Origin: Bactericera cockerelli
Lineage: Eukaryota > Arthropoda > Insecta > Hemiptera > Triozidae
Reading direction: 5' to 3'
DNA: 64,000 nucleotides
NCBI GenBank assembly: GCA_024516035.1
Contig: CM044961.1
Span: 12,747,800 to 12,811,799, forward strand
Position 1 is the stretch's first letter. Each line of letters starts with the position of its first letter. Position numbers and translations under genes: made by a program. Shown piece by piece: positions 20,268-31,099 of the stretch. Below the pieces are notes generated by a model. It was given only the letters and a program-made list of their open reading frames with translations. It had not been told where the DNA came from and made no database searches.

Positions 20268-20395
20268 TAATCTCTTTCGTGATGTCACAACTACTCAAAC
20301 TCGCTTTTCTAAATCCACGCTTAAACCGGGACTTGAACCACCGATCTCCAGGTTATAAGTAAGCCGCCTTATCGATCAAGCTACTGAGGTCGGTT
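20268..20395 (-). mobile_element. tRNA-headed SINE, family B (reversed)
   Basis: In plus sense, GTGATGTCACAACTACTCAA, then GGGACTTGAACCACCGA (reversed box B) and CTTATCGATCAAGCTACTGA (reversed box A). Confidence 0.8.
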
Positions 20396-20526
20396 ACATT
20401 TATGATGAAAATAATACTAAAATATAATAATGTTCCTACGACGAAAAATCCCGAAGAAAATCAGCAAGAAATATTATCTTCCAGTTTTGCTTGGCAATAA
20501 AACTTAATGAGTAGTTTTACAATTTA

Positions 20527-22859
20527 GGGTGGGCCGAAAAAAGCGAATTTTTGAATCGAGAATTTTAATAGCAAAAAAAAAGTTGCAGCATGGTCAGACG
20601 TTTCCAAAAATATAACTTTTGTCGAAATTGGATGTTATCTTCCACTGCCGCAAAGCGGTTGAAGTTTGGCGGAAAAGTCGAAAAATGGCATTTTGGACCC
20701 CACTTTAAGAAATTTATAAAAATAGTAGATGAACATTTAAGAAGCTCAAATTTGTTTCAAATTACTCAATATGTGTTCTAATTTTATTTTTAGACTAAAA
20801 ATAACGAGCTTTTTGAACTCTGTTCTGTATACAGGGTGATCCAAAATCATGAAATACCACTTTTTTATGTGATTTATATGGGGTATATTATGTTTATATT
20901 TATTGAATTATTTGAATTAATTCTTCGATATTGGGAAAAAAAGTCATCAAATATTAAATATATGATAGTGCTGGACAGTTTGGATGGTATTTGCACTCTT
21001 CAGATATACAGGGTCGCCAAAATTTTCATAAATTATGATGACTTTTTTATGTACTTAGTTCATGGTTTTTTTTACATTACAACCATGTAAATATTACGCT
21101 AAGCAGTTTTTGGGGACATAAAACATAAATAAGGATTATAAAAAGGATCTCTTATCCATGATATTCCGTATGGAGCCCAGGTGATTGATGGAAAGTCTTG
21201 GGTGGAAGGAAATTTTCACGCAACTCAGTGCACCTTGGGAAATATCTCGTAGTAACATTGGAGTGGCAGCATAAACAATAGTAGATCAACAAATTATCTC
21301 AATACATAATATAATGATATAGTTGATCGATAAGGCGGCGCACTTGTAACCTCTAACCTGGAAGTCGGTGGTTCAAGTCCTGGATTCAGCGTAGATTTAG
21401 TAACTCGATTTTGAGTAGTTGTGATATCATGAAAGTGATTAACACAAGTATAGTAACTTTTTTTAATGTTGTTTGCTCATCAGTGGAAGTTCATTTAATT
21501 TGCTTCAATTTCTTTAGACAATAAATAGAATCTCCTCCAATGATTTTCCACTGCGCACAGTACCCAAAGTAGATATAACATTCCCTCGCTATTCAGCGAG
21601 AGAAAAGCCATTGTTTAAGGTACATTTTTGCCTTTGAGCTACCAGTTGTTGTTGTTAATTTGTTACCAATACCAAAGAGATTTACAATTTTCTAATCTGA
21701 AGGACTTACCTACTTTTTTTTTCTGAAACCACAAAATAATAGCATGAAAGACCAGCATAATATACATATGATATATTTTAAGAACCTATTTGGTTCTTTT
21801 TTCATTACTTTTTTTCCCAATGGAAATAGGTGTAATGTATATGTATAACCTCAGAAATCCATTCGCCATTATACCTAAGCCATTAAAACTCTTAAATAAC
21901 AGAGAGACTCAAAGAACTAGGTCGGAAAGATATCAAAAGACGCGATATAAAAAAATTCGTTGTTGGGAGGGTTCGGGAGAGCTTCGTCGCGTGGTGTAGC
22001 CACCTAATACACAGGGTAGCTAGACCTTATACAGTTATTGTAATAATAATTATGCAGGAAATAGAATGGTCAAACTATAAGGTAAAATTACAACAACGAT
22101 AAGGGAATACGTTCCCTATACAACATATTTCCCAAGGTCTAGGTACTGTATTGGGTGAAAATTTCTTCCCACCCAAGACTTTCCATCAATCACCTGGGCT
22201 CTATACGGAATATCATGGATAAGAGACTGTCTTATTATCCTTTTTATAATCCTTATTTATGTTTTATGTCCCCAAAAACTGCTTACCATAATATTTACAT
22301 GGTTGTAATGTAAAAAAAAAACCATGAACTAAGTACATAAAAAAGTCATCATAATTTATGAACATTTTGGCCACCCTGTATATCTGAAGAGTGAAAATAT
22401 CATCCAAACTGTCCAGCACTATCATATATTTAATATTTGATGATTTTGTTTCCCAATATTGAAGAATTAATTCAAATAATTCAATAAATATAAACATAAT
22501 ATACCCCATATAAATCACATAAAAAAGTGGTATTTCATGATTTTGGATCACCCTGTATACAGAACAGAGTTCAAAAATCTCATTACTTTTAGTCTAAGAA
22601 TAAAATTAGAACACATATTGAGTAATTTGAAACAAATTTGAGCTTCTTAGATGTTCATCTACTATTTTTATAAATTTCTTAAAGTGGGGTCCGAAATGCC
22701 ATTTTTCGACTTTTCCGCCAAACTTCAACCGCTTTGCGGCAGTGGAAGATAACATCCAATTTCGACAAAAGTTATATTTTTGGAAACGTCTGACCATGCT
22801 GCAACTTTTTTTTGCTATTAAAATTCTCGATTCAAAAATTCGCTTTTTTCGGCCCACCC
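20527..22859. mobile_element. 2.3-kb non-autonomous DNA transposon with about 735-bp inverted ends
   Basis: The ends start GGGTGGGCCGAAAAAAGCGA and its inverted copy, and each is flanked by TA (20525-20526 and 22860-22861). The arms (about 20527-21262 and 22125-22859) are nearly identical inverted copies, and the same open frames appear in both. Each arm also contains TACAGGGTGATCCAAAATCA, so the arm itself carries an older transposon end. The 860-bp centre encodes nothing recognised and holds a family B SINE. A TA target suggests Tc1/mariner-type mobilisation. Confidence 0.8.
21317..21455 (+). mobile_element. tRNA-headed SINE, family B
   Basis: TAGTTGATCGATAAGGCGGC (box A region) and GGTGGTTCAAGTCCTGG (box B) are followed by the body (CAGCGTAGATTTAGTAA, GTGATATCATGAAAGTGATT). 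It sits inside the central part of the large inverted-repeat transposon. Confidence 0.8.
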
Positions 22860-22861
22860 TA

Positions 22862-23560
22862 TTTTACATAGAAAATCCTAATTACCAGTAGAAGTATGCA
22901 TTTGAATCAGCTATTTTCCTTATAGGATAAATTTTAGAGCCTTATCCACGGCCAGGTGCCTACGTATGATGGGAAAACCCCCCATTTATAATCATTTGCA
23001 CAAATGAAGTTTACAGGCGTGCAAAGTTTATAGAGATAACATGAGTGCTTGTTGGCCTACAATAATACGAGTCAGACAGATATTATGATCTTATATTTTT
23101 AGGTAGGTACCTGTTTACGAGTACTATTACCTTATAGTTACATTTTGATAATTATAATTATGTACATCTCAACATTATGTTGTACGTGTAAAAAAAAAAG
23201 ATGAATTTGGTCACAGCATCGGACTTGGAAGTATAAAATTTCAATTTTTACAATAATCAACTGGTGTGACATCACACGACTTTCCTTATCACTCGAAAAT
23301 AAGTCCAGATCCGCCACTGGTGACTCAATGGTAAAACAAAACGGCCGAGGTGGCCAGTGGATAATATTATGATAGGGCGCGAAAGTGGCTAGTAGGCGCC
23401 TCGAAGGTGGGCGTACGATCATTACCTACGCGTTAAATTAGGGTGAAAAGCGATAAATATACATAATTATAAGACAACAGTGATAGCCATACTTACTTGT
23501 ACGTGCTAGGATTTCAATTTACAACGGTTTTATGACGTCTGCAGAACTGCCAATATGGAT
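22862..23560. other. Non-coding, nothing recognised
   Basis: AT-rich sequence with no domain-bearing frame. GCCACTGG and GCCAGTGG occur but do not belong to a recognised family. Confidence 0.4.
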
Positions 23561-24682
23561 ACATAATACTTATAATGCGTCTCGATTTACTGAGGTATTC
23601 CCCATTGATAAATGATCGATTCTTTTATACCTATATGTGCTCTCACCTTTATATGTGTGCGGCTTCTCAAACTGACCGTTCTTTAGTGGTCTTTAATGAT
23701 CTCTTATCTACATGTTAGAGAACGTTGTAGTAATGCTAGTGGTAAGTAGTGGTACTATGGATGGTATTATAATAAGCCTTATAGTAGTTAGTAGTAGTAG
23801 TAGTGTTTATAGAGATAGGCTCACCTCCTCTGGGGAATCACAGAACATTATTAGCAAACTCTTCAATGCCTGGAATATTGACTTGTGTATAAAACATAAT
23901 TAATAAATAAAAAAAAATACCCGGTGTTCGGGACTATTTACAAAAAATGTCAATTAAAATATAATAATGTTAAAAGTAATAATTAGAGTAGTATGAAGAA
24001 ACAACCAAGGGCCGAATTATGAAACAGTGTTGAAGTTAAGATAAACAAGACCCTCCCTCAAATCGGAGTTTCAACCAATCACAGCGCACTATTAGATGTT
24101 ATATCCTAGCTTGTGTGACAGTCTGGTTCATGTCAACTTCATTCGTTGAGATGGCCCTAAGAGATATCAGAATATTGAAAGGAAATGTTCTGATTGAATA
24201 CCAATCTGTATATTTAAGACATTGCAGACTATAGCAGTATACGGTCTGAGTCTAAAAGGGTTGGGTGGAACAAAATGGTGATGGGCAATAACCTCGTCCT
24301 TAAGATGGGCAATATGTGTTTATTTACTGTCAGTATCAACCACCAGTATAAATAGAAAAGTCAAAAGTTGTGCTAGATGTACATACATGATTATCAGCAC
24401 ATACCTGGGCAGCTGACTTAGCTCTCATCAGGAATCAAGTAATAGTTCTGAATACACATGTCATCAACGGACATGGTTGTTTTATTCTTGTGTACTTGTG
24501 CCCTAGCAATGTGAAAATATATTATACAACATGCTTCTACATATATTATTCATGAAAGGATTGTTAAAAAAATTACTAACAAAATTCACAAGCTTTATTC
24601 TTGGTGGTAACATAAGAAATTACGTTGTTAGGTAGTAACGTGTATTGTGTTAGGTATTGAAGAGACAGAACATTGAGAGTTC

Positions 24683-24771
24683 CCAAGTTCAACGCATCTC
24701 TGCCACCATGTGATATACAGCTAGTATAAAATAACCTGGAGCATATAGTAAACAACTCAGTTCAACTTGAT
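24683..24771 (+). promoter_or_regulatory. Core promoter of first crystallin-fold gene
   Basis: TATAAAATA at 24725-24733 lies 34 bp before the A of the arthropod-type initiator TCAGT (24757-24761). An E-box, CATGTG, is at 24707-24712. The block from 24690 to 24780 is almost identical to 29816-29906 upstream of the paralogue, which marks it as conserved promoter sequence. It would give a 5' UTR of about 250 bases. Confidence 0.75.
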
Positions 24772-25009
24772 CATTCTTGAGGATCTAACATAACCGATAA
24801 AACCTTTTAGCTTTGTTCTTTTGATTAGGTCTTTCGGGAATTTTTTCGAATAGGTAGTCCAAAGTAATTTTAATTCACCCTGTGAAATAAAATAATAAGT
24901 ATAATTTTCCAAAATTTTAGTATACCTTTACAATTTCGAAACAGTTTCATCCAATTTTCACTCGTTCAGTTTCTAACTTTATTTAATTCAATCAATTCAT
25001 TCCACATCA

Positions 25010-25381
25010 ATGGCGTCCAAAGGCTCCTCCCTCGCCCTTCTCCTCGCCCTCGTGTGTTGCCTGATGGGCGTGTCTTCAGCCTGGCGGGTGTGGCTCTACC
25101 GTGACAGTGAGCACAGAGGTGGCCACATAGAGATGTCAGGCAACGGGTGCCAGAACGTCCCGAGCGACTTCAACGACAGAACCTCCTCCATCAACACCCA
25201 CGGGGGGTGTGTCCGCCTCTACCAGAACACTGGCTGCACGGGGCGCATGCTGGAGGCGTTTCCTGGGAGTGGCGCCCACAACAACTTGAAGGCCCAAGAC
25301 TTCAACGATAGGACTTCCTCTGTCGGGAACTGCCCAAGAAGAAGGAGGAACGCGGATGCTTACAACTCGTTCCACAATTGA
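25010..25381 (+). CDS. Secreted single-domain beta/gamma-crystallin-fold protein 1
   Basis: The 123-residue product has a clear signal peptide: a hydrophobic LALLLALVCCLMG core, with predicted cleavage after VSSA24. The mature part starts WRVWLYRDSEHRGG, the first Greek-key strand pattern, and contains two copies of DFNDRTSS (NDRTSS at 55-60 and 99-104). This is the calcium-binding signature of microbial and invertebrate beta/gamma-crystallins. Two Greek keys make one complete domain. Cysteines at 47, 67, 76 and 108 could form two disulfides. Residues 110-113 are RRRR, a possible proprotein-convertase site before a short tail. The start is set by the signal peptide and by agreement with the paralogue. 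The coding region has no intron. The role is unknown; extracellular calcium-binding structural, immune or secretion-related functions are all possible. Confidence 0.9.
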   Translation: MASKGSSLALLLALVCCLMGVSSAWRVWLYRDSEHRGGHIEMSGNGCQNVPSDFNDRTSSINTHGGCVRLYQNTGCTGRMLEAFPGSGAHNNLKAQDFNDRTSSVGNCPRRRRNADAYNSFHN

Positions 25382-25996
25382 GGTGAATCGTTGAGGAATA
25401 GATCTGCCTTCAACACTTTCATAAGTACCAATTCCTTCAAAGTGATTTTCTGAACACGTCCAAAATAACTGAGGTGATTCTCTGAGATTGTTGAGGAATT
25501 ACTGTCAATTTGTTTAAGAATTGAAGTAATATCAATTTTTCAATATTTGAAATCACAATTCAATTTTTGGAAGTGGTGAATTTTCCAGAGCTGTAAGGTT
25601 GTGAATAGGAGAAACAAAAAAGATCTCTTCCGGTATTTTGTCTTTTGTTGTTTCATTAAATTTATTATTGAGTCCTAATTTCAAAGGTTTTATAGGTAAA
25701 AGAGTAATTGCGTAAATAGTGTTGGATATTTTTTTTTTTTTTTTTAATTTTGAAAGCTATATTTTGAGAACTCCGCATTGAATAGAATACTCGTAAATAA
25801 CTCATTTACATTTTGAGATAAGGCGTAGTAGTCAGAAATGTAAGGAAATTGAATCTTAAGAAAGTTGATTCTATTCCAATTTTTTAGAACAGACAAATAC
25901 ATGTTTTTTTTTCAATCTTGTTGTTATTATTGCTGTATTTTTTTCTCCGAGTATGTCAAATATCGCAAGAATTTTGATGTTTTTTCTTTATTCATC

Positions 25997-26027
<31 letters not shown>

Positions 26028-26080
26028 CATTCGAAGATTTTTTAAAAAATAGAATCCTACTAGAGCTATAGATAGCCGTT
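25382..26080 (+). other. 3' flank of first crystallin-fold gene
   Basis: AT-rich, with T-runs at 25730-25745 and 26000-26027. ATTAAA at 25656 is a possible polyadenylation signal. No further gene is seen. Confidence 0.4.
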
Positions 26081-26223
26081 CCAGGATCTTCAATAATAAG
26101 CCATAAAAGTATTTTTATAATTTACCTATAAGTTTCTATTGATTAGTTTTAGGTGATTATTTTTTCTTTTGTTGTTATTATTATACTTTTTGTGAAGGTG
26201 TTTAATTATTGTCCCATACTTTT

Positions 26224-26270
26224 ACTTTCGAGAAATTTCTAATATTAGAAATCGGAAGTATTGTGTTCTT
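26224..26270 (+). repeat. Solitary type-1 palindromic head
   Basis: ACTTTCGAGAAATTTCTAAT followed by ATTAGAAATCGGAAGTATTG is the head of the hairpin-headed repeats with none of the usual body after it. The surrounding 26080-26810 has no gene. Confidence 0.7.
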
Positions 26271-26884
26271 TGTTGTTATTTTTTAAAAATAAAATTGAGA
26301 AAATATTTGAAAAATATAAATTCCTTATCTTTTCCACTTATACAATATGATGTATTTTGGTTTCCTATTTTTTATTGTGTTACTAATAAGTACAAGAAGT
26401 ACCAATATTGATGATGGCAATGCCCATATATTGTATTGGAAATTATCTTTAAATTTACTATACAGGTCAATATAATTGCTCCTGAGAGGCAACCATCCTA
26501 AATGACAAATCCGTTAGTACACAGCTACACATTACTATTATGATAATATTTATAATAGGTTTAACCAACACTCAACTCTAAATAGACGCAATTCACACAT
26601 TTTTTATGTAGATAGACAATGGTTTAGAGAGGGTTTCATCGAAAATCGGTATCAGTTACCGTTTGGGATGTGGTATTCTTGATCTTGACAGAAAACCTTT
26701 AAAATTAATAAAGATCATTACCAAATTGAATATTTTTTGATACTTGTTATATTTTTAATGTTAGATAAAGCGTGATCGACCAACCCTTTTGTACTTCTTA
26801 TAATCATGTCAGGTAGAGAGACAATAGTTTAGAATAAACTAGCAGTAGGGCTTTATTAAAACTAATGCAGGGTGACCATTAGCT

Positions 26885-27115
26885 CAGCGCGCGATTAGCT
26901 CAGTGGTTAAGCACTCACTTGCCATGCTGAAGGTCCCGGGTTCGATCCCTCGTGCCGAAATTTGTATTCTTAATTTGGTTACAATTGTTTGTAAGGGATA
27001 CCTTCCGGGACGCTCGTGTTGACCCAGCACCTGAATGGGAAGTACTGTCTCACTTCTCGCCCATGAGAGGGGAGCCATACAAGCGTCTACAGTAGCTCCT
27101 GTTCCCTGCCTACCA
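26885..27115 (+). mobile_element. tRNA-headed SINE, family D
   Basis: The head has consensus-like pol III boxes: TTAGCTCAGTGGTTAAGC (box A) and CGGGTTCGATCCCTCG (box B). The body is GTTACAATTGTTTGTAAGGG, ACTGTCTCACTTCTCGCCC, GAGGGGAGCCATACAAGC. The reversed copy at 58738-58965 shares the body. The acceptor ends do not pair, so this is not a functional tRNA. Confidence 0.8.
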
Positions 27116-27146
27116 AATAGAAACGGCTTTGAAACACTGATCTTTT

Positions 27147-27224
27147 CCAGATGGGGCTGACGTCCTTCCAGAAGGACGTCCTTCCAGAAGGACGTCCTTC
27201 TGGAAGGACATCAGCCCCATCTGG
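27147..27224. repeat. 78-bp near-perfect hairpin
   Basis: CCAGATGGGGCTGACGTCCT at the left pairs with AGGACATCAGCCCCATCTGG at the right, with a single mismatched pair. The inside consists of the repeated word GACGTCCTTCCAGAAG and its inverse. Confidence 0.85.
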
Positions 27225-27484
27225 TGAAATGTACTACATTGTGGATTTTTCTAATTAATTCAGCTTGTTGAGGTTCGTTGGCGACACCTGAAGCTCTTTG
27301 TTTTGAGTCCGAGTGATAAGTTGACAGCACTTATTTTGATTCAGGACTCAATATAATCACTCAAAAAAAATAAATCAAAAAATTTCACCGCGTTATCTGG
27401 GTTAAAGAAAAAATAGAAAGGGAGGCAATAGTTTAGAATTAACTAGCAGTAGGACTATATTAAAACTAATGCAGGGTTAATGAC

Positions 27485-28590
27485 CTTCTACTCCTAGGTT
27501 GGATCCTTCAGGAAGTTATCTGTGGCATCACTTTGCTTATTCAATACACATCCTGACTCCACAACCACGAGTCCTGGGATTAGCAGGGACCTAATTATAA
27601 CAAGACGTCGCGGACGTAACTTCAACCTGTTACGACTCGGTTTCCCAGGAAAATTCTCAGCTTGTCAGTCTTGTGAACTCTTGTGCCACACTTTCCTAGT
27701 CAAACCAGGGAGCCAGGGACATTGGTGATCGTCTATTTGGTTGTTTGACTGAGGGACACTAAACAGAGAGAAGACCAGGGTTTTGCTAGAGGACTATAAA
27801 CAGAGAACTGAATAGACATTCTAGCTAACCCTTAGAAGCCAGGCTAGCTTACAGTTTCCTAATTCTTATAAAGAAAAAGTCCATGTCCTCACGATGGTTG
27901 ATCAGTTGATCACACATAAAAATATGTGGTTCAGGACGAGCCAACTTTAAAATAAAGTTGGCACTTTCATCTGTAGTCAAGCTGGCTATAACAACAACAG
28001 GAACATGGTCTATATTTGGAAATTCTAACCTATGACGGATTGACCACAGAAATACAATTACCTAACAGCTCAAGACCACCCTGTATAAATATGTTACCTT
28101 TCTGGTTAAAACACTGAAATCGCCCTCGGAACTAAACGCCGATGATTGACTGCCCAAGATGACCACGGCCGGGCTCCACGGATGCCAACACATGCCTTAC
28201 TATTTGACCGTCCCGTGACAGCAGTCATTGCTTTTGGTTCGGTAAGAAGAAGGAGAAGTGGATAATTTCAAATGCAAAATGTAAACAAACAGCGATATCT
28301 TTAATGTAAATAAACTAGAGTCCCAAAAATCACTTTTTTTTTATTCTTCAAATTTTGGTTGACCAGAACTGACCGTTCGGTCTTGTTCAGGCTTTTCGTT
28401 CAACTAAAAAAAACCGTTTGTAGTCGGTCTTTCGCACTACTCAACTTAAGAAGGGAAGATCCTGAGACAAGCAGATCTATTTTTGTTGGCTCGAACCCGG
28501 GACCTTCCGCATAGTAAGAGAGAAGGTTACAACTGAGGTAGGTAATCACTAAATTATTATCAAATGATTTGCATAAATACTCGTAATTGT
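27485..28590. other. Non-coding, little recognised
   Basis: CCACCCTGTATAAATATG at 28077 may be a degraded end of a TA-inserting transposon. Short open frames show no domain. No gene is called. Confidence 0.4.
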
Positions 28591-29808
28591 ATTGCGTCTC
28601 TGATTATTATTATTATGCAGGTATTTCCCATGGGTAAAATAATCAATTCCTGGGACCTAAGCAATAAATCTTAGAGGCGTGTCAATTGTGTGGTTCCTCG
28701 AAATTGACCGCCCTTTAGCAGTTCTTAGTGAGAATATTTAACGGTTGAAATGATCGTTATTGATAGTAATAGTTGGTAATATGTTGTTGGTACTAATAAT
28801 AATGATTTGAGTAGCAGCTAGTTCCAAGTAAGCTTATCACTGTGAATAGTAGTGTTGATTACTTATAAATTAAGTGCTTGTGTCACTTTCTTTGGGGAAT
28901 CACAGGAAAATATTTGCAATCTCTTCAATTCTGTGGCAAAGATATGCATCTAAAACTGTTCAATTCAGCAATATGGATTTATCCACATCGTTCCTTTTGA
29001 GTAGATATAAAGAACCAAGTATAAGAAAAGAGATAATGGACTTTCGTGATTCTGTTCTGAGTATTGTAAAAAAACAAAGCCATATTGGAAAAGAGTCTTG
29101 ATGCAGTCTCTTCCAGGACAACCAAACAGGACAAGAGAAAAGGAGAAAAAAAATCAAGTCCATCTTGTTGAAATGATCCAAATCCCAACATCTTAACTTA
29201 AGACATTTTTAAGAATTGACATAATTTTTGAAATTGTACTCACGGGTAACCACTTTCCAAAAGTTATAAAAACCATAGCCATAACCAAATGTCAACCTCT
29301 TGGTGATCACGAATGAAGAACAGGAGTCTATTATAAAAAACTGTCAAGTTTTTTATGAACTCCTAAAAGAATTAGAGTTCTTAGACATACAAAATAATGT
29401 AGTTATTGCATAAACAAAGCGAGTGTCTTACTTCCTTCAACGTGACGATTTTGCGATTAGTTTGTCGGTTTGTATGTCTTTAAGGGATGATTTAATTTTG
29501 ATGCAACTCTGTGGGTAACTGCTGCATCCTAGGTAAATAGGTATTTCGATAGGATATGGAAAATATTCAATGGGGTTCTAGAATTTGTTTAATTTTGGAT
29601 ACATTCGTGATCCCGAGGGCGTTTCTCGGAAGCTATTTATATTCTGTAGTTATACATGCATTATAAATAACAATGTACATAAAGTGCATATATTTATGAT
29701 AGGTTCGTTCATAAAAGATACTCCTGTTGTTGTCCAGCTAAATAAATTCCGTTGTACTGTCACTTAAATGTATCTTACATTGAAGAGATAGAACAACAAG
29801 AACCAAGA

Positions 29809-29897
29809 GCTCCCAAGTTCAACGCATCTCTGCCACCATGTGATATACAGCTATAAAATAACCTGAGCATTTAGTAAACAACTCAGTTCAACTTGAT
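29809..29897 (+). promoter_or_regulatory. Core promoter of second crystallin-fold gene
   Basis: TATAAAATA at 29852-29860 lies 33 bp before the A of the initiator TCAGT (29883-29887). The E-box CATGTG is at 29837-29842. The block matches the first paralogue's promoter with only small gaps and substitutions. Confidence 0.75.
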
Positions 29898-30126
29898 CAT
29901 CCTTGACCATCAAAACTTTCAGCATTGTTCTTTCGAGTACTCCGGGAAGCTTTTTTTAAGTTTTAAAAGTAATTTTCACTTACACGTGTTAAAAAGTATA
30001 TGAGAGTTAAATATTTTTAAATTTCGTATAAACTTTCACAAGTAGTTCAAAACAGTGTTGTCTAATTTGCACAGTAAACTTCAGTTTCTAACCAAGTGTT
30101 CAATTCAACTAATCCACTGCGCAGCA

Positions 30127-30498
30127 ATGGCATCCAAAGGCGCCTCCGTTGCCCTTCTCCTCGCCCTCGTGTGTTGCCTGATGGGCGTGTCTTCAGCCTG
30201 GCGGGTGTGGCTCTACCGTGACAGTAACCATAGGGGCGGCCACGTTGAACTGTCAGGCAACGGGTGCAAGAACGTCCCGAGCGACTTCAACGACAGAACC
30301 TCCTCCATCAACACCCACGGGGGGTGTGTCCGCCTCTACCAGAACACAGGTTGCACGGGGAAAATGCTGGAGGCGTTTCCTGGGAGTGGCTCCCACAACA
30401 ACTTGAAGGCCCATGGCTTCAACGATAGGACTTCCTCTGTCGGGGGATGTCCGAGAAGGAAGAGGGACGCGCTGTACAACTCGTTCAATAATAATTGA
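30127..30498 (+). CDS. Secreted single-domain beta/gamma-crystallin-fold protein 2
   Basis: A 123-residue paralogue of the protein at 25010-25381, same length and architecture: signal peptide to SSA24, mature start WRVWLYRDSNHRGG, NDRTSS at 55-60 and 99-104, cysteines at 47, 67, 76 and 108. The upstream ATG at 30055 is in frame, but the start at 30127 gives a proper signal peptide and aligns with the paralogue, so it is preferred. Most substitutions are conservative. Residues 110-113 are RRKR, a textbook furin-type site, so both copies keep a tetrabasic cleavage signal before a divergent Asn-rich tail. In the second key the residue pair before FNDRTSS is HG rather than QD, which may alter the calcium site slightly. 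Same promoter type as copy 1, so co-expression is likely. Confidence 0.9.
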   Translation: MASKGASVALLLALVCCLMGVSSAWRVWLYRDSNHRGGHVELSGNGCKNVPSDFNDRTSSINTHGGCVRLYQNTGCTGKMLEAFPGSGSHNNLKAHGFNDRTSSVGGCPRRKRDALYNSFNNN

Positions 30499-31099
30499 TA
30501 TAAATCATTGACGAAGAGACAAGCTGCCTTCAAGAGAATTAATTTAATTAATTGAAGTATTAAATTTACTATCTGAACTTTTTTTAAAAAGAACTGTCAT
30601 TTTTTCATTTTTTGTGAAATTGCAAGCCCTCCCCTGTATATCATTTACTTTCCACACCCTAATAAGGATAGTATTGTTTCATTAGAGTTGTAGATTTTTT
30701 TAGTATCAGAAATAACTTTTTGAAGTTACCTGAAAGCATTTGTTTTTCTTGTTTTTTTTTTTTTTTTTTAAGTTTCATCAATGTGTCCTAAATTCATTAA
30801 TATTTTTTCAAGCAAATGTGTCCTAAATTTATTAATATTTTTTCAAGCACTCGTATGAGAGCTTTATTTTGAAACTTCATAATATAAAAGTAATTTAAAC
30901 TTGGAGATAAGGTGAAGTAGATGATAATTTACATTGAATTTTTTTTCAAATAAAAGTTTACTCTTTTCCATTTTTTGGGGGGGATTTAACGTCACTTTTA
31001 ACTGTATAAATAATTTATGATTTTTCTTTTGTAATTCTTTTTTCTCTAAAAAAAAAAAAAACACAAAATGTAGAGCTAAAATATCAATCATCTCAAATC

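Larger units (their letters stand above)
23560..26050 (+). repeat. Tandem segmental duplication, copy 1
   Basis: Similarity to 28590-31100 runs, with gaps, from TGCGTCTCGATTTACTGAGG (against TTGCGTCTCTGATTA), through GGGGAATCACAGAACATTAT (against GGGGAATCACAGGAAAATAT), the gene and promoter, to ATTTTGAGATAAGGCGTAGT (against AACTTGGAGATAAGGTGAAG). The offset is about 5.0-5.1 kb. Non-coding parts have diverged while coding and promoter sequence stayed close. Confidence 0.75.
26815..27480. repeat. Segment bounded by about 60-bp direct repeats
   Basis: 26815-26876 and 27417-27480 match as direct repeats (GACAATAGTTTAGAATAAAC against GGCAATAGTTTAGAATTAAC, both continuing to AAACTAATGCAGGGT). Between them are a family D SINE and a strong hairpin. 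The repeats are too short for typical LTRs; a local duplication followed by insertions is another reading. Confidence 0.65.

Noticed and set aside
20836..22551. Frames repeated in both arms of the large transposon (MIQNHEIPLF...)
   Set aside because: They are inverted copies of the same arm and begin within a TACAGGGTG transposon end; no transposase motif is present.
26885..26960. Possible functional tRNA gene
   Set aside because: Boxes A and B are good, but the acceptor ends do not pair and a SINE body follows directly.
26815..27480. Solo LTR pair
   Set aside because: The direct repeats are only about 60 bp, lack TG...CA ends and enclose no gag or pol.
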